Made by a program: the position numbers and the translations under genes
Part shown: positions 8,519-17,305 of the stretch, piece after piece
How the letters are laid out: every line of letters begins with the position of its first letter
How positions within the stretch are numbered: position 1 is the first letter of the stretch
The notes under the pieces: generated by a model
Database searches by the model: none
Told to the model about the DNA's origin: nothing
Seen by the model: only the letters and a program-made list of their open reading frames with translations
Assembly: GCA_963728445.1 (NCBI GenBank)
Contig: CAVSJO010000006.1
Location: 310,001-374,000, forward strand
From: CAVSJO01 sp963728445
Lineage (GTDB): Bacteria > Gemmatimonadota > Gemmatimonadetes > Longimicrobiales > RSA9
Reading direction: 5' to 3'
DNA length: 64,000 bases

Positions 8519-11317
8519 TCATCGGTCGCTCGTGGGCTGCCGCTCGCCCGTGACGAACAGCTTCTGCGTGATCCGCTGCCCACCCACCTCCACGACGAGG
8601 AGGTAGACGCCGGCGGCGAGGGGGTCACCGTCTCCGTTCACGACGCGCCAGACGGTGCGCAGCCCGGAGCTGAGGGAGCCGCGCAGATCGACCACCATCC
8701 GGCCGGATAGTGTGTAGATCGCCGCGCGATCCGGAGGCGTCCGGAAGTTGAAGTAGACGCGGTCGGAGCGGATGGGGTTCTCGCTCATGGCGAATACCTC
8801 GTCCCCCTCGAGCACGGTGGTGACGGCCGGCTGGGACGCCACGGGCCCGGCCGGCTGCTGTCGGAGCCAGGCGACGAGAGATTCGACGCCCACGCTGCGG
8901 AGCCTGTCCGGCAGGTAGGCGAGGGTGAAGCTCGACCCGTTCGGCGCCTGACCGCTCATCTCGATCGCCGCGACCAGGTGGACGGTCCCGTTGGCGGGCA
9001 CGACCAGGGAATCGACGGGCACGCTCACCGACGCCTGGCCGTCGATCGCCACAGCCGTGGAGCCCACGACGGGCTCGCCGGGATCGGGCACGCCGTTCCC
9101 GTTGTCGTCGCGCACGACGACGACGCGTGCGCCGGGATCCGAGCCCGTCGCCTGGAAACCGAGCTGGTACACGGCCTCCGCTTCCGGGCCCTGAGACGTC
9201 AGATCCAGGGCGAGCAGCGGAATCCGCTGCCCGGCGGCGCTGTTGCTGCTCGCCGCGGGCTGGAGCGGCGTCGCCTGCACCTGCAGCGTGGCGGCATTCT
9301 CCGCGACGCCCATGCTCTCGAGCGCGGCCTGGACGTCCATCTTGCCGTAGCCCCACGTGTAGTTCGGGACGCCGTCGTCGTCCCCTTCGACGTAGGTGTG
9401 CTGCACCAGCGGACCCTTGTCCGCCGTCGACTCCAGGATCTGCTTCACCCGCTCGGGCGTGAGGGTCGGGTCCACCTCCATCAGGAGCGCGACGGCGCCG
9501 GTCACGTGCGGGGTGGCCATGCTCGTGCCCTGGAGTGCCACGTGCTGGTGATCGGGGGCGATGGTGTTGTTCGGGAAGGTGGCGTCCCGGGACAGCGCCG
9601 AAATGATCAGGCGGCCGGGCGCGGTGATCTCCGGCTTCAGCCGCTCGTCCCGTGTCGGACCGGTGCCGGAGAAGTATGCGATGTCCCCGACCTGCTCCGA
9701 GACGGTGCTGCACGCCGTCCCCGTCGCGTAGGGAACGCACAGACGGGTGACGAAGGCGCCGACGGTGACCGCCCGAATTGACGTGCCGGGGGAGGAAACG
9801 GTCGAGGCGTTGTCGAAGCCCGAGGCGCCCTGCCCCTGATCGCCGCCGAGATAGGTGGCGTAGATCCAGCCGTCCCACGCCTTGCCGGACGGGGGATCGA
9901 GGGCCCGGATGGCCACCTTCCACGATCCCGGGGCAGGGCTGCCGCCGCCCGGGCCGCAGCCGCTGATCTCGACGTATGCCTCATGGTCCCCGTTGAGCGG
10001 GTCCGTACCGGTGGAGGCGTTGTCGACGTAGATGGTGCCCGTCGCGGCGATATCTGCCGCAGTGTCCCCCGTCGCGGCCATCGCGCTCGTGCCGTCGGGT
10101 CGGGTCACCGTGATCGCCAGCCGGTCCGCTCCCGAGTACCACGTGTCGAAAGCCACGTAGTCGGAACAGGGGTCCGGGCTCCCGGGATAGGTGGGAACGG
10201 TGATGGTGACGGATCGATCCTGATCGAGTGCGGGCTGGAGGTCCGCATGGATGAGCGGACCGGTCACGACCGGCTGTGTGTCCCGATTCGTTCCGTCGTT
10301 GCCCGAGGCGACGTTCACCACGTAGCCCGGAGCGTCAAGGCTGTCGATCATCAGCTCGTAGAGGCGAGTCCCGTCGTGCGGGCCGTACTGCCCACCGAGC
10401 GACAGGTTCACCGAGATGGGCATCCCGAGGGCCTGTGAACGCTGCTTGAGCCACTGCAGCCCCGCGATGATGTCGCCCTCGTAGAAGCCCGCTTCGCCCG
10501 CCTTCACGACGAGGATTCCCGCCTCCGGAGCCACGCCCGCGTACCGGAAGTCGCTGGCGCCGGTGCTGCCCGCGGAGCCGTCACCGGCGGCGATGCCGGC
10601 GACGTGCGTGCCGTGCCCGAATCGGTCCCGCTCACTGCAGCCCGTCCCGCCCGTGATCGTCGCCTGGATCATCTCGGGCGAGCAGTACGTTCCGTACGTC
10701 TCGCCCGGCGGAGGAGAGCCGCGCCCCGTGATGTCCCAGATCCCCAGCACGCGCGTCTGGCCGGAGGCGTCGATGAAATCCTCGTGCCTGAAGTCGATAC
10801 CGGTGTCGACGATTCCCACCAGCGCGCCCTTGCCCGTGAAGCCGATCCAGCGTCCCTCGGCGGCCTGTCGAACCGTGTTGATGCGGATGGCCACGCTGCT
10901 CGAATCATCGATCGGCTCGAGCCGCTGCGCCGCTTCCATGCGGGAGAAGAGGCCGGAGGATGCCAGGCCCCGAACGGCGTCGAGGGGCACGCGGGCGGCC
11001 GCCATCGCCCCGACCTGCGCCCGCACCACGCCGCCGGCTGCCCGGATCGCGTCGATCGCACCCGGATTGCGCCCGCGAACCAGGATCTCCACCTCGGGGC
11101 CGCCGACGTCCGGAACGACGACCGCCGCGCCCCGGAACGAGGGCGCTTCAGTCGCGCCCGAGGGGGTCACCAGCCGCTGGAGCGAGGGCCGTACGGAGGG
11201 ACGCAGCAGTCCCAGGAGCACCGGGTCGACGGAGGTGGGCTCCTGGGCGCGGGCACCCGTGCCGATGCCGAGAAGGAGCACGGCGCACGCCGCCGCAAGC
11301 AGTGATCCACGTTGCAC
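8519..11317 (-). CDS. Secreted S8 (subtilisin-like) protease with C-terminal sorting-type domain
   Basis: 932 residues from GTG 11317, which has GGAG 7 nt upstream and starts a clean signal peptide (to about 25, GARAQ). An ATG 27 nt further upstream abuts a 14-bp hairpin and is less likely. The catalytic triad is complete: Asp171 in VGIVDTGID, His235 in GHGTHVAG, Ser599 in GTSMATP. A PA-like insert and a beta-rich region follow. The last 85 residues (SENPIRSDRVYFNF, IYTLSGRMV, LAAGVYLLVV, ITQKLFV) match the FlgD/type A C-terminal domain that directs type IX secretion in Bacteroidetes. Its stop overlaps the PorV-like gene. Expected role: degradation of extracellular protein, possibly displayed on the surface. 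Confidence 0.88.
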   Translation of the reverse strand: MQRGSLLAAACAVLLLGIGTGARAQEPTSVDPVLLGLLRPSVRPSLQRLVTPSGATEAPSFRGAAVVVPDVGGPEVEILVRGRNPGAIDAIRAAGGVVRAQVGAMAAARVPLDAVRGLASSGLFSRMEAAQRLEPIDDSSSVAIRINTVRQAAEGRWIGFTGKGALVGIVDTGIDFRHEDFIDASGQTRVLGIWDITGRGSPPPGETYGTYCSPEMIQATITGGTGCSERDRFGHGTHVAGIAAGDGSAGSTGASDFRYAGVAPEAGILVVKAGEAGFYEGDIIAGLQWLKQRSQALGMPISVNLSLGGQYGPHDGTRLYELMIDSLDAPGYVVNVASGNDGTNRDTQPVVTGPLIHADLQPALDQDRSVTITVPTYPGSPDPCSDYVAFDTWYSGADRLAITVTRPDGTSAMAATGDTAADIAATGTIYVDNASTGTDPLNGDHEAYVEISGCGPGGGSPAPGSWKVAIRALDPPSGKAWDGWIYATYLGGDQGQGASGFDNASTVSSPGTSIRAVTVGAFVTRLCVPYATGTACSTVSEQVGDIAYFSGTGPTRDERLKPEITAPGRLIISALSRDATFPNNTIAPDHQHVALQGTSMATPHVTGAVALLMEVDPTLTPERVKQILESTADKGPLVQHTYVEGDDDGVPNYTWGYGKMDVQAALESMGVAENAATLQVQATPLQPAASSNSAAGQRIPLLALDLTSQGPEAEAVYQLGFQATGSDPGARVVVVRDDNGNGVPDPGEPVVGSTAVAIDGQASVSVPVDSLVVPANGTVHLVAAIEMSGQAPNGSSFTLAYLPDRLRSVGVESLVAWLRQQPAGPVASQPAVTTVLEGDEVFAMSENPIRSDRVYFNFRTPPDRAAIYTLSGRMVVDLRGSLSSGLRTVWRVVNGDGDPLAAGVYLLVVEVGGQRITQKLFVTGERQPTSDR

Positions 11318-11347
11318 GGTCGAACTCCGATCGGCGGAAGACATGAC

Positions 11348-11378
11348 GCGCCCGCGGCGGCGGGGCCGCCGCGGGCGC
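11348..11378 (-). terminator. Strong hairpin downstream of acyl-CoA dehydrogenase
   Basis: Perfect 14-bp GC stem (GCGCCCGCGGCGGC with its complement) and a 3-nt loop, between the stop of the acyl-CoA dehydrogenase gene and the S8 protease gene. There is no T-run. It ends 3 nt before an in-frame ATG of the protease gene and would hide any ribosome-binding site there, which supports the GTG start at 11317. Confidence 0.55.
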
Positions 11379-11389
11379 GGTACGGACGA

Positions 11390-13279
11390 CTAGGACGGCT
11401 CTCCGGGCGTCGGGGCTGGCTGTATGCCGCGCTCGAGCCAGGTGAAGCGGCCTTCCAGCACCCGCTGCGCGAAGCGATAGTCGGTGCTGTCGTCGTTGTC
11501 GAAGACGGCGTCGAACGTCACCGCGATGCGTCGGCGTGCGCCGCGGCAGAACGCGTCAGCCAGCTCGAACGCCGACCCGTCGCCGAGGCCGGCGGCCGTC
11601 TGGTGGGCGGCGTAGGCGCACACGGCAGAGATCGCGAACAGCTCCGCGCCGACGTCGACGAGCCGGAAGAGCGTGGACTGCCGCTTCTCCAGCGTAGGCC
11701 CGAAGCGGGCCATGGCGTAGGCGAGGGTCCGGGCCAGCTTCCTGGAGGTGCGCCGGGCGTAGCCCAGGTGCTTCGCGAGCGGCCCGAAGTCGTCGTGGCT
11801 CGGGACCCGGCTCGAGCCGACGACGTTGCCGCCGAACCACGTCGCCATGTGCGTCCCGAGTCCGACGAGGCTCCGGGCCTTGTCACCGACGCCGGCGTCC
11901 GGGTCGATCATCGCACCGGCCTTCTGGAGATGCGGATCGACGGCCTCCCGGGCGATGAACAGCCGCATGATCTCACTGGACCCCTCGAAGATCATGTTGA
12001 TGCGAAGGTCGCGCATCACCTTCTCGACCGCGATCGGTGCCTCGCCGCGCGCTTCGAGGGAGTCGGCGGTCTCATAGCCCCGGCCGCCGCGGATCTGCAT
12101 CGTCTCGTCGACGACGCGCCACGCGGCCTCCGAGTTGTACATCTTCGCGATGGCGGCTTCCAGACGGATGTCCCGGTCGCCGGCGTCCGCGAGAGTCGCG
12201 GACACTTCGGCGATCGCCTCCATCGCGTACGCCTGCCCGGCGATGTAGGCGATCTTCTGGGCGACGGCATCGTGCTTTCCGATCGCCGCGCCCCACTGCT
12301 TGCGCACGTTGCTCCATTCCCGCACGACCTGCAGGCACCACTTTCCGGCGGCAGCGCACGTCGCCGGGATGGTCAGGCGCCCGGTATTCAGCGTGATCAG
12401 CGCCAGCTTGAGGCCCCGGCCCTCGCCCCACAGGACGTTCTCCTTCGGAACGCGCACGTTCTCGAAGCGCAGGACGCCGTTCTCGATGCCGTTCAGCCCC
12501 ATGAAGGAGCAGCGGTGCTCCGTGCTGACGCCGGGCGTGTCGGCGTCGACGATGAAGGCAGTGATGCCGGGGCGTCCCCCGTCCTTCCGCGCCGGCGTGC
12601 GGGCCATGACCACCATCACGTCCGCGACGGGGCCGTTGGTGCACCACAGCTTCTCGCCGTTCAGGATATAGGCTTCCCCGTCCTCCGTCGGCTCGGCGAA
12701 CGCGCCCAGCCGTGCCGGATCGGAGCCGACGTCGTCCTCCGTCAGCGCGAACGCCGAGATCTCCCCTCGCGCGAAGCGCGGCAGGTACTTCTTCTTCTGC
12801 TCCGGCGTGCCGAACATCTTCAGCGGCTGGGGCACCCCGATCGACTGGTGCGCCGAGAGCAGGACGCCCATGGCCGTGCAGTATGAGCTGACGAGGGCGA
12901 TGGCGCGGTTGTACCAGCGCTGCGGCAGGCCGAGTCCCCCGTACTCCTCCGGGATCTTGATTCCGAACGCGCCGGTCCCGCGCAGTCCGTCCATCACGTC
13001 CGGCGGGATCCGGCCCTCCCGGTCGATGGCACGCGTGTCGACGCTGCGCAGGAATTCCTCGAGCCGCTGCAGGAACGCCTCGCCCCGTTCCCTCTCCGCA
13101 GGATCGAAGTCCGGCAGCGGGTGAAGCAGGTCCATTCGAAGATTTCCGAGGAACAGCTCTCGAACGAAGCTCGGCTGCTTCCACTCCGTCTCGCGCGCGG
13201 CCTCCGCCACCTCGCGGGCGTCCCGTTCGGAGACCTGCCTGGGCGGGGGGCTCTTTCGTTCGGGTGCTCTGGTGCTCAT
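11390..13279 (-). CDS. Long-chain type acyl-CoA dehydrogenase (VLCAD/ACAD9-like, 629 aa)
   Basis: Longer than the usual 380-400 residues because of an N-terminal leader and a helical C-terminal domain, as in VLCAD/ACAD9-like enzymes. The ACAD core includes IPEEYGGLGL, FALTEDDVGSDPA, LNGEKLWCTNG, KENVLWGEGRGL and QIRGGRGYETADS; IFEGSSEIMRLFIAREA carries the Glu that acts as catalytic base in VLCAD. It oxidises acyl-CoA to trans-2-enoyl-CoA with FAD and passes electrons to ETF. The start is the ATG at 13279; a promoter-like TTGCCA-18-TAAGTT lies at 13331-13362. With the second dehydrogenase (17306) and the MaoC hydratase nearby, this points to beta-oxidation. Confidence 0.92.
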   Translation of the reverse strand: MSTRAPERKSPPPRQVSERDAREVAEAARETEWKQPSFVRELFLGNLRMDLLHPLPDFDPAERERGEAFLQRLEEFLRSVDTRAIDREGRIPPDVMDGLRGTGAFGIKIPEEYGGLGLPQRWYNRAIALVSSYCTAMGVLLSAHQSIGVPQPLKMFGTPEQKKKYLPRFARGEISAFALTEDDVGSDPARLGAFAEPTEDGEAYILNGEKLWCTNGPVADVMVVMARTPARKDGGRPGITAFIVDADTPGVSTEHRCSFMGLNGIENGVLRFENVRVPKENVLWGEGRGLKLALITLNTGRLTIPATCAAAGKWCLQVVREWSNVRKQWGAAIGKHDAVAQKIAYIAGQAYAMEAIAEVSATLADAGDRDIRLEAAIAKMYNSEAAWRVVDETMQIRGGRGYETADSLEARGEAPIAVEKVMRDLRINMIFEGSSEIMRLFIAREAVDPHLQKAGAMIDPDAGVGDKARSLVGLGTHMATWFGGNVVGSSRVPSHDDFGPLAKHLGYARRTSRKLARTLAYAMARFGPTLEKRQSTLFRLVDVGAELFAISAVCAYAAHQTAAGLGDGSAFELADAFCRGARRRIAVTFDAVFDNDDSTDYRFAQRVLEGRFTWLERGIQPAPTPGEPS

Positions 13280-13330
13280 GGGACCTCTGGGGTCACGTCG
13301 TTTGCGGGGGGCGGGCCGTACCGGCCCTCC

Positions 13331-13362
13331 TCAACTTACCATGCGGCCGGAAACGATGGCAA
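13331..13362 (-). promoter_or_regulatory. Predicted promoter of the 629-aa acyl-CoA dehydrogenase
   Basis: On the minus strand TTGCCA (13362-13357), 18-nt spacer, TAAGTTGA (13338-13331), about 50 nt before the ATG at 13279. Its -10 fits the TAnnTT form seen at other promoters in this window. Confidence 0.45.
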
Positions 13363-13449
13363 TCGACGGCTGATCGGGGCCCGTACTGGGTCCCAGTGCC
13401 CGGGCTCCATCGCCACGATCCGTGGCTCCATGACCCCCGTCCTCCCCGG

Positions 13450-14433
13450 TCAGCGGTTCACAGTGCTCATGTCCGGGTAGCGATCGCCGGCCGTGGCGCC
13501 GACGGGAAACACGTCTTCCAGGTGCCGCACGTCATCGTCGGACAGCTCGATGGACGCTGCCTCGGCATTCGACTCGAGGTGGTCGACCCGCGTCGTGCCG
13601 GGGATCGGCACGATGTCCCGGCCCCGGGCGAGTACCCAGGCAAGCGCGATCTGGGCGGCGTCGACCTCCAGGCGTTCCGCCATTTCCCGAACCGCGTCGA
13701 CGAGCTCCAGGTTCCGTTCGAAGTTCTCCCCCTTAAAGCGTGGGTTGTGGCGCCGGAAGTCCCCCTCCGGAAGGTCCTCCGGGCTCTGGAAGCGGCCCGA
13801 AAGGAAGCCGCGACCGAGGGGGCTGTATGCGACGAAGCCGATCCCGAGGTCGCGCACCGTCTCCAGCACCCCGTTGGTCTCCACGTCACGGGTCCACAGA
13901 GAGTACTCCGTCTGCAGTGCGGTGATGGGATGGGTGGCGTGGGCGCGGCGGATCGTCTCCGGCGCGGCCTCCGAGAGTCCGAGGTGTCGGACCTTGCCTG
14001 CGTCCACGAGCTCCGCCATCGCCCCGACCGTCTCCTCGATGGGGACGTCAGGATCCACGCGGTGCTGGTAGTAGAGATCGATGTGGTCCACTCCAAGTCG
14101 CTGGAGGGAGGAATCGCAGGCCTCCCGTACATATTCCGGATCTCCGCGGATGCCGAGGCGGCTACCGTCCGCGCCCCGGACGTTGCCGAACTTGGTCGCC
14201 AGCACCACGTCGTCCCGCCGGTCCGCGATCGCCCGGCCGACCAGCCGTTCGTTCGTGAACGGCCCGTACATGTCCGCCGTGTCCAGGAAATCGATCCCCA
14301 GGTCCAGCGCCCGATGGATCGTGTCGATCGCCTCGCCTTCGTCCGCATCGCCGTAGAACTCGCTCATCCCCATGCAGCCGAGGCCGATGGCCGATACTTC
14401 CAGCCCGTCGCGCCCGAGTGTCCGTCGCTTCAT
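13450..14433 (-). CDS. Aldo/keto reductase
   Basis: 327 residues from the ATG at 14433, where the family start MKRRTLGRDGLEVSAIGLG begins; the extra upstream frame has no homology. The catalytic tetrad of the AKR superfamily is present: Asp51 and Tyr56 (FLDTADMYGP), Lys81 (LATKFG), His124 (YYQHRVD). The C-terminal part has the NADPH-binding VPIPGTTRVDHLESN segment. It resembles the AKR13/YajO-type group of soluble NADPH-dependent reductases of broad aldehydes or ketones; the natural substrate cannot be read from the sequence. It follows the HD-domain gene on the same strand with a 92-nt gap and so may share its transcript. Confidence 0.9.
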   Translation of the reverse strand: MKRRTLGRDGLEVSAIGLGCMGMSEFYGDADEGEAIDTIHRALDLGIDFLDTADMYGPFTNERLVGRAIADRRDDVVLATKFGNVRGADGSRLGIRGDPEYVREACDSSLQRLGVDHIDLYYQHRVDPDVPIEETVGAMAELVDAGKVRHLGLSEAAPETIRRAHATHPITALQTEYSLWTRDVETNGVLETVRDLGIGFVAYSPLGRGFLSGRFQSPEDLPEGDFRRHNPRFKGENFERNLELVDAVREMAERLEVDAAQIALAWVLARGRDIVPIPGTTRVDHLESNAEAASIELSDDDVRHLEDVFPVGATAGDRYPDMSTVNR

Positions 14434-14525
14434 GCCCTGCCGCTCCCTCGCTCGAAGGTCCGCATTCACGCACTTCGAGGGAGCAACTCCCGTTCCCCGG
14501 GCTGGGGCGACGGGCGACCGCACCG

Positions 14526-15119
14526 TCATCGCTCGGTCGGGGCATCATTCACTTCGCTCTCGCTCGAGAGGCGGGCGGTCTCCCGGTCGAGGATCGCCCG
14601 GATGCGCGCCACCAGCGGCGGCTCGGACGTGAAACGCCGCCCGTACTCCAGGTTGAACGCGTAGTCGAATCCGGAGGGGTTGCTTCCCTGGTTGTGCTGC
14701 ATGATGGTCTCGAGCTTGTCTAGCGCCTTGGCGAGCTTCGCCTCGGCCGACCGGGCCGCTTCGTACTCGTCCCACAGCTCCACGATCCGGTGTCGGTCCG
14801 GCTCCGGCAGCGGCTCGAGCAGCGCGACGAGATCCCGCCGTTCCGCCTGCGCCTTGCCTTCGGGCGGCTGATCCACCGCCGGGATGTCTCCGCCGATCGC
14901 CTCGCCGAGATCATGGATGATGCACATCTCGAGCAGCCGGGTCGCGTCCACGTCGGGGAAATGGCGCCGCATGACGAGCGCCATCAGGCAGAGTCGCCAC
15001 GTGTGGGCGGCGACGCTCTCCCGTCGACCTTCGGACGTCCACGCGGTGCGCGTCGTATCCTTCAACTGTTCCGCGGAGCGCAGGAACTCCAGGATCCCGG
15101 TAAGGTCCTCGCCCTTCAT
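14526..15119 (-). CDS. HD-domain hydrolase, HDDC2/YfbR-like 5'-nucleotidase
   Basis: 197 residues from the ATG at 15119. The HD metal site is complete: His in ESVAAHTW, His-Asp in CIIHDLGEAIGGDIP, and Asp in ALDKLETIMQH. The order and spacing match HDDC2/YfbR, 5'-deoxynucleotidases that dephosphorylate dNMPs in the cytoplasm. The segment GFDYAFNLEYGRRF near the C-terminus is also typical of the HDDC2-type group. It lies upstream of the aldo/keto reductase and downstream of an unknown 189-residue protein, with gaps under 100 nt, so this may be a loose operon. Confidence 0.85.
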   Translation of the reverse strand: MKGEDLTGILEFLRSAEQLKDTTRTAWTSEGRRESVAAHTWRLCLMALVMRRHFPDVDATRLLEMCIIHDLGEAIGGDIPAVDQPPEGKAQAERRDLVALLEPLPEPDRHRIVELWDEYEAARSAEAKLAKALDKLETIMQHNQGSNPSGFDYAFNLEYGRRFTSEPPLVARIRAILDRETARLSSESEVNDAPTER

Positions 15120-15177
15120 TCTGCCGCTCGCCGCAGGAGTGGCGGGACGGGTCCCGCCCCGAGCTGCGTTCCTGCCC

Positions 15178-15747
15178 TCAGTCGAAGCGGCTGCGGGCGG
15201 CGGTGACGATGAGCGCGGTGAGCCGCGCCCTGTCCTGGCCGGCCGCGACGAGTTCCGCGTCCCCGGCGAGCGCGTGGGCGCGGACGATGTTCCGCAACTG
15301 GTCCGGGCTGAGGGCGGCGAGCTCCCGTGCCAGCACCTCTTCGCCCTGTCCATAGACGCGGAACGGGTCCAGGACGGCGCGGGGGGGCACCCGCCGTGAG
15401 CCTTCGGCTGTCCTCGCGTCGGTGCGGGTCGGCGCCGGGCCGTCGTAGACCGGCCGTTCGGCCGCCGGTACCGCCTCCGCGCGAGGTCGTCCGATCCGGA
15501 GGGCTCGATCCAGCGCCCCCTGCAGGTACGCGGTGGTGAGCCCTGTCGCCCAGTATTCGAGGTCGGCGCGATTGGGCTGTCGGCTTTCCCGCTCGGTTCT
15601 CAGGACACGTCCCCCGTCGCCCGGCTCGAACTCGATCCACCCTTCCCATCCGCCGTCGGGAGCTTCCCGCCCGCACACCTGAGCCGTAAACGTGACGCCG
15701 TCGTTCGTGGTCAGCGGATTCGTGAATCTCATGAAGACTTCGGCCAT
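15178..15747 (-). CDS. Protein of unknown function (189 aa)
   Basis: I do not recognise the family. The start is placed at the ATG of MAEVFMRFTNPL with GAGG about 8 nt upstream; a second in-frame ATG follows five codons later. Residues 1-95 look like a small beta-rich domain (FTAQVCGREAPDGGWEGWIEF, in part) ending in a helix with TTAYLQGALDRALRIG; the C-terminal half is acidic-to-neutral and helical, ending LTALIVTAARSRF. No signal peptide or membrane segment. The first domain repeats the idea of an effector of modest size expressed with the acyl-CoA/MaoC group upstream, but the gap of 90 nt makes the link weak. Confidence 0.6.
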   Translation of the reverse strand: MAEVFMRFTNPLTTNDGVTFTAQVCGREAPDGGWEGWIEFEPGDGGRVLRTERESRQPNRADLEYWATGLTTAYLQGALDRALRIGRPRAEAVPAAERPVYDGPAPTRTDARTAEGSRRVPPRAVLDPFRVYGQGEEVLARELAALSPDQLRNIVRAHALAGDAELVAAGQDRARLTALIVTAARSRFD

Positions 15748-15837
15748 GATCGCGCCTCGCGGAGAAAGTGCCCCGGCCCTGCGCTTCCCCGACTGCAATC
15801 CGCCGGCCACCTCTTCGACCGGGAGGGCGCCCGCGCT

Positions 15838-16248
15838 TCACCGGTCCGTCGCCGCGAACGTATAGCACCAGGCCTCTCCCTCGAGGACGGTCTCGCCATC
15901 CTGCCGCGTGACGCGGATGGAAAGCTGCGTGACCGGCTTGCGCTCGTGGACGCCGATGACCTCGGCATGCGCTGTAATCGTGTCTCCGACGTAGACGGGC
16001 GCCGTGAACTTCCAGTCCTGGCTCAGGAAGACGGTTCCGGCCCCGGGCATGTCCATGGCGACGAGGGCGTGCAGGAGCCCCGTCGTCAGGCCGCCCTGCA
16101 CGACGAGGCGGCCGAAGCGGGTGCGGGCCGCGAACGCCTCGTCGAAATGGAGCGGATTGTAGTCTCCCGTAAGCTCGGCGAATGCCTTCACCCTCTCCGG
16201 CCCGAGCGTGGCGCTGCGCGTTGCCGAGTCTCCGACGGATACGTTCAT
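15838..16248 (-). CDS. MaoC-like (R)-specific enoyl-CoA hydratase
   Basis: 136 residues, a single hotdog domain. The hydratase 2 motif GDYNPLHFDEAFA supplies the catalytic Asp and His, followed by RTRFGRLVVQGGLTTGLL. It hydrates trans-2-enoyl-CoA to (R)-3-hydroxyacyl-CoA, or the reverse for related dehydratases, in the cytoplasm. Its ATG overlaps the stop of the zinc-ribbon protein gene (ATGA), and an acyl-CoA dehydrogenase lies just upstream of that, so a product of the dehydrogenase is the natural substrate. Confidence 0.9.
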   Translation of the reverse strand: MNVSVGDSATRSATLGPERVKAFAELTGDYNPLHFDEAFAARTRFGRLVVQGGLTTGLLHALVAMDMPGAGTVFLSQDWKFTAPVYVGDTITAHAEVIGVHERKPVTQLSIRVTRQDGETVLEGEAWCYTFAATDR

Positions 16249-17255
16249 TCCTGCTCCCGAAGCCGTATGCGGATGCGACGCAGCCCGGCGATGACGCCGG
16301 ACGGCAGAACGAGACCGTCGGCGATGGCGGCGACGTGCTCCGCCTCACGCCAGGCCTCTTCCAGGTAGGACAGATCGAGAGCGCCGAGCTGGCGCTCCAT
16401 ATTCTCGTTGGCGGCCATCTCCATGGCCAGGCGGACCGGTGGGGGGAGGGACTCCACCGCGATCGGACGCGAATGCCCGTGCAGCTTGGCCGCACCGTAG
16501 AAGACCTGCTCGGGGTCGCCGCAGTCGTCGAGGAAGCGGGTCGCGGATTCGACGGCACGGGCGCTTCCGCCGGCGCCGTTCAGCGCCGGCAGGATCATGG
16601 CTCCCGCCCGCATCGCGTCCTCTCCGCGCAGATCGTGCTGCTCCCCGTCCGCCAGGACTCGCAGCTCGTACGATCGCAGCGCGTGGCTCGGGATGAGTCG
16701 AGCGTCCGGAAGCTCGCTGCGAAGCACGTGCAGCCAGCGGCCATCGGGCAACGGAACCGCCGTGATTCGGCGGTCGTCCTTCACGCGCACGAAATGGCGA
16801 TGGGCGCCGGCGGCCACCAGCGGGATGCCCATCGCCGCCGGGCCCACGAAGAGGGCTGCCACGGTCGTGATCGGCGCACCCAGGGCGACGGCGACGCCGG
16901 CGCGGGCCATGGCCCGGCGTCGACGCCCGCTGAAGCGCGAGCCGTAGCGCCATGCCGCGAACTCGGGGCGGGGCGGGGCCCCGACGAAGACGAGCTCGAG
17001 GCCTTCCCGCGTCCGGGCGAGGGCGATGTTCTCCGTCGACACGCGCAGGGAGGTCGAGCGGAAGGCCTCCTCGCACTCGCGGAGCGCCTCCCAGCGGTCC
17101 TCGATGGGGCTCAGATTCCACCGGGCGCAACTTCGGCACACGGCCCATAGGCGCCCGCGAGCCGGATCGAAGGCGATCCTGCGCCCGACGGGGAAGTGCT
17201 CGATCAGCGCGTTGCGCCCGAGAGGCGATTTGCAGAAGATGCAGGTGGAGTACAC
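16245..17255 (-). CDS. Unknown protein with N-terminal zinc ribbon
   Basis: 336 residues from the GTG at 17255; no clear ribosome-binding site, but it is the first in-frame start after the preceding gene, and the zinc ribbon begins at once (CIFC near 5, CRSC near 40). Then comes a domain ending with LARTREGLELVFVG, a hydrophobic stretch of about 30 residues (AVALGAPITTVAALFVGPAAM, in part) that may be one or two membrane segments, and a C-terminal helical domain. I do not recognise the family. Its stop overlaps the MaoC hydratase start by 4 nt and it follows an acyl-CoA dehydrogenase by 50 nt, so it is embedded in a fatty-acid operon. Confidence 0.7.
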   Translation of the reverse strand: MYSTCIFCKSPLGRNALIEHFPVGRRIAFDPARGRLWAVCRSCARWNLSPIEDRWEALRECEEAFRSTSLRVSTENIALARTREGLELVFVGAPPRPEFAAWRYGSRFSGRRRRAMARAGVAVALGAPITTVAALFVGPAAMGIPLVAAGAHRHFVRVKDDRRITAVPLPDGRWLHVLRSELPDARLIPSHALRSYELRVLADGEQHDLRGEDAMRAGAMILPALNGAGGSARAVESATRFLDDCGDPEQVFYGAAKLHGHSRPIAVESLPPPVRLAMEMAANENMERQLGALDLSYLEEAWREAEHVAAIADGLVLPSGVIAGLRRIRIRLREQE

Positions 17256-17305
17256 GCGTTGGCGCTCATTCGACCGCGAAGCCGGTGCGACCCCATGGTC
17301 GCCGT

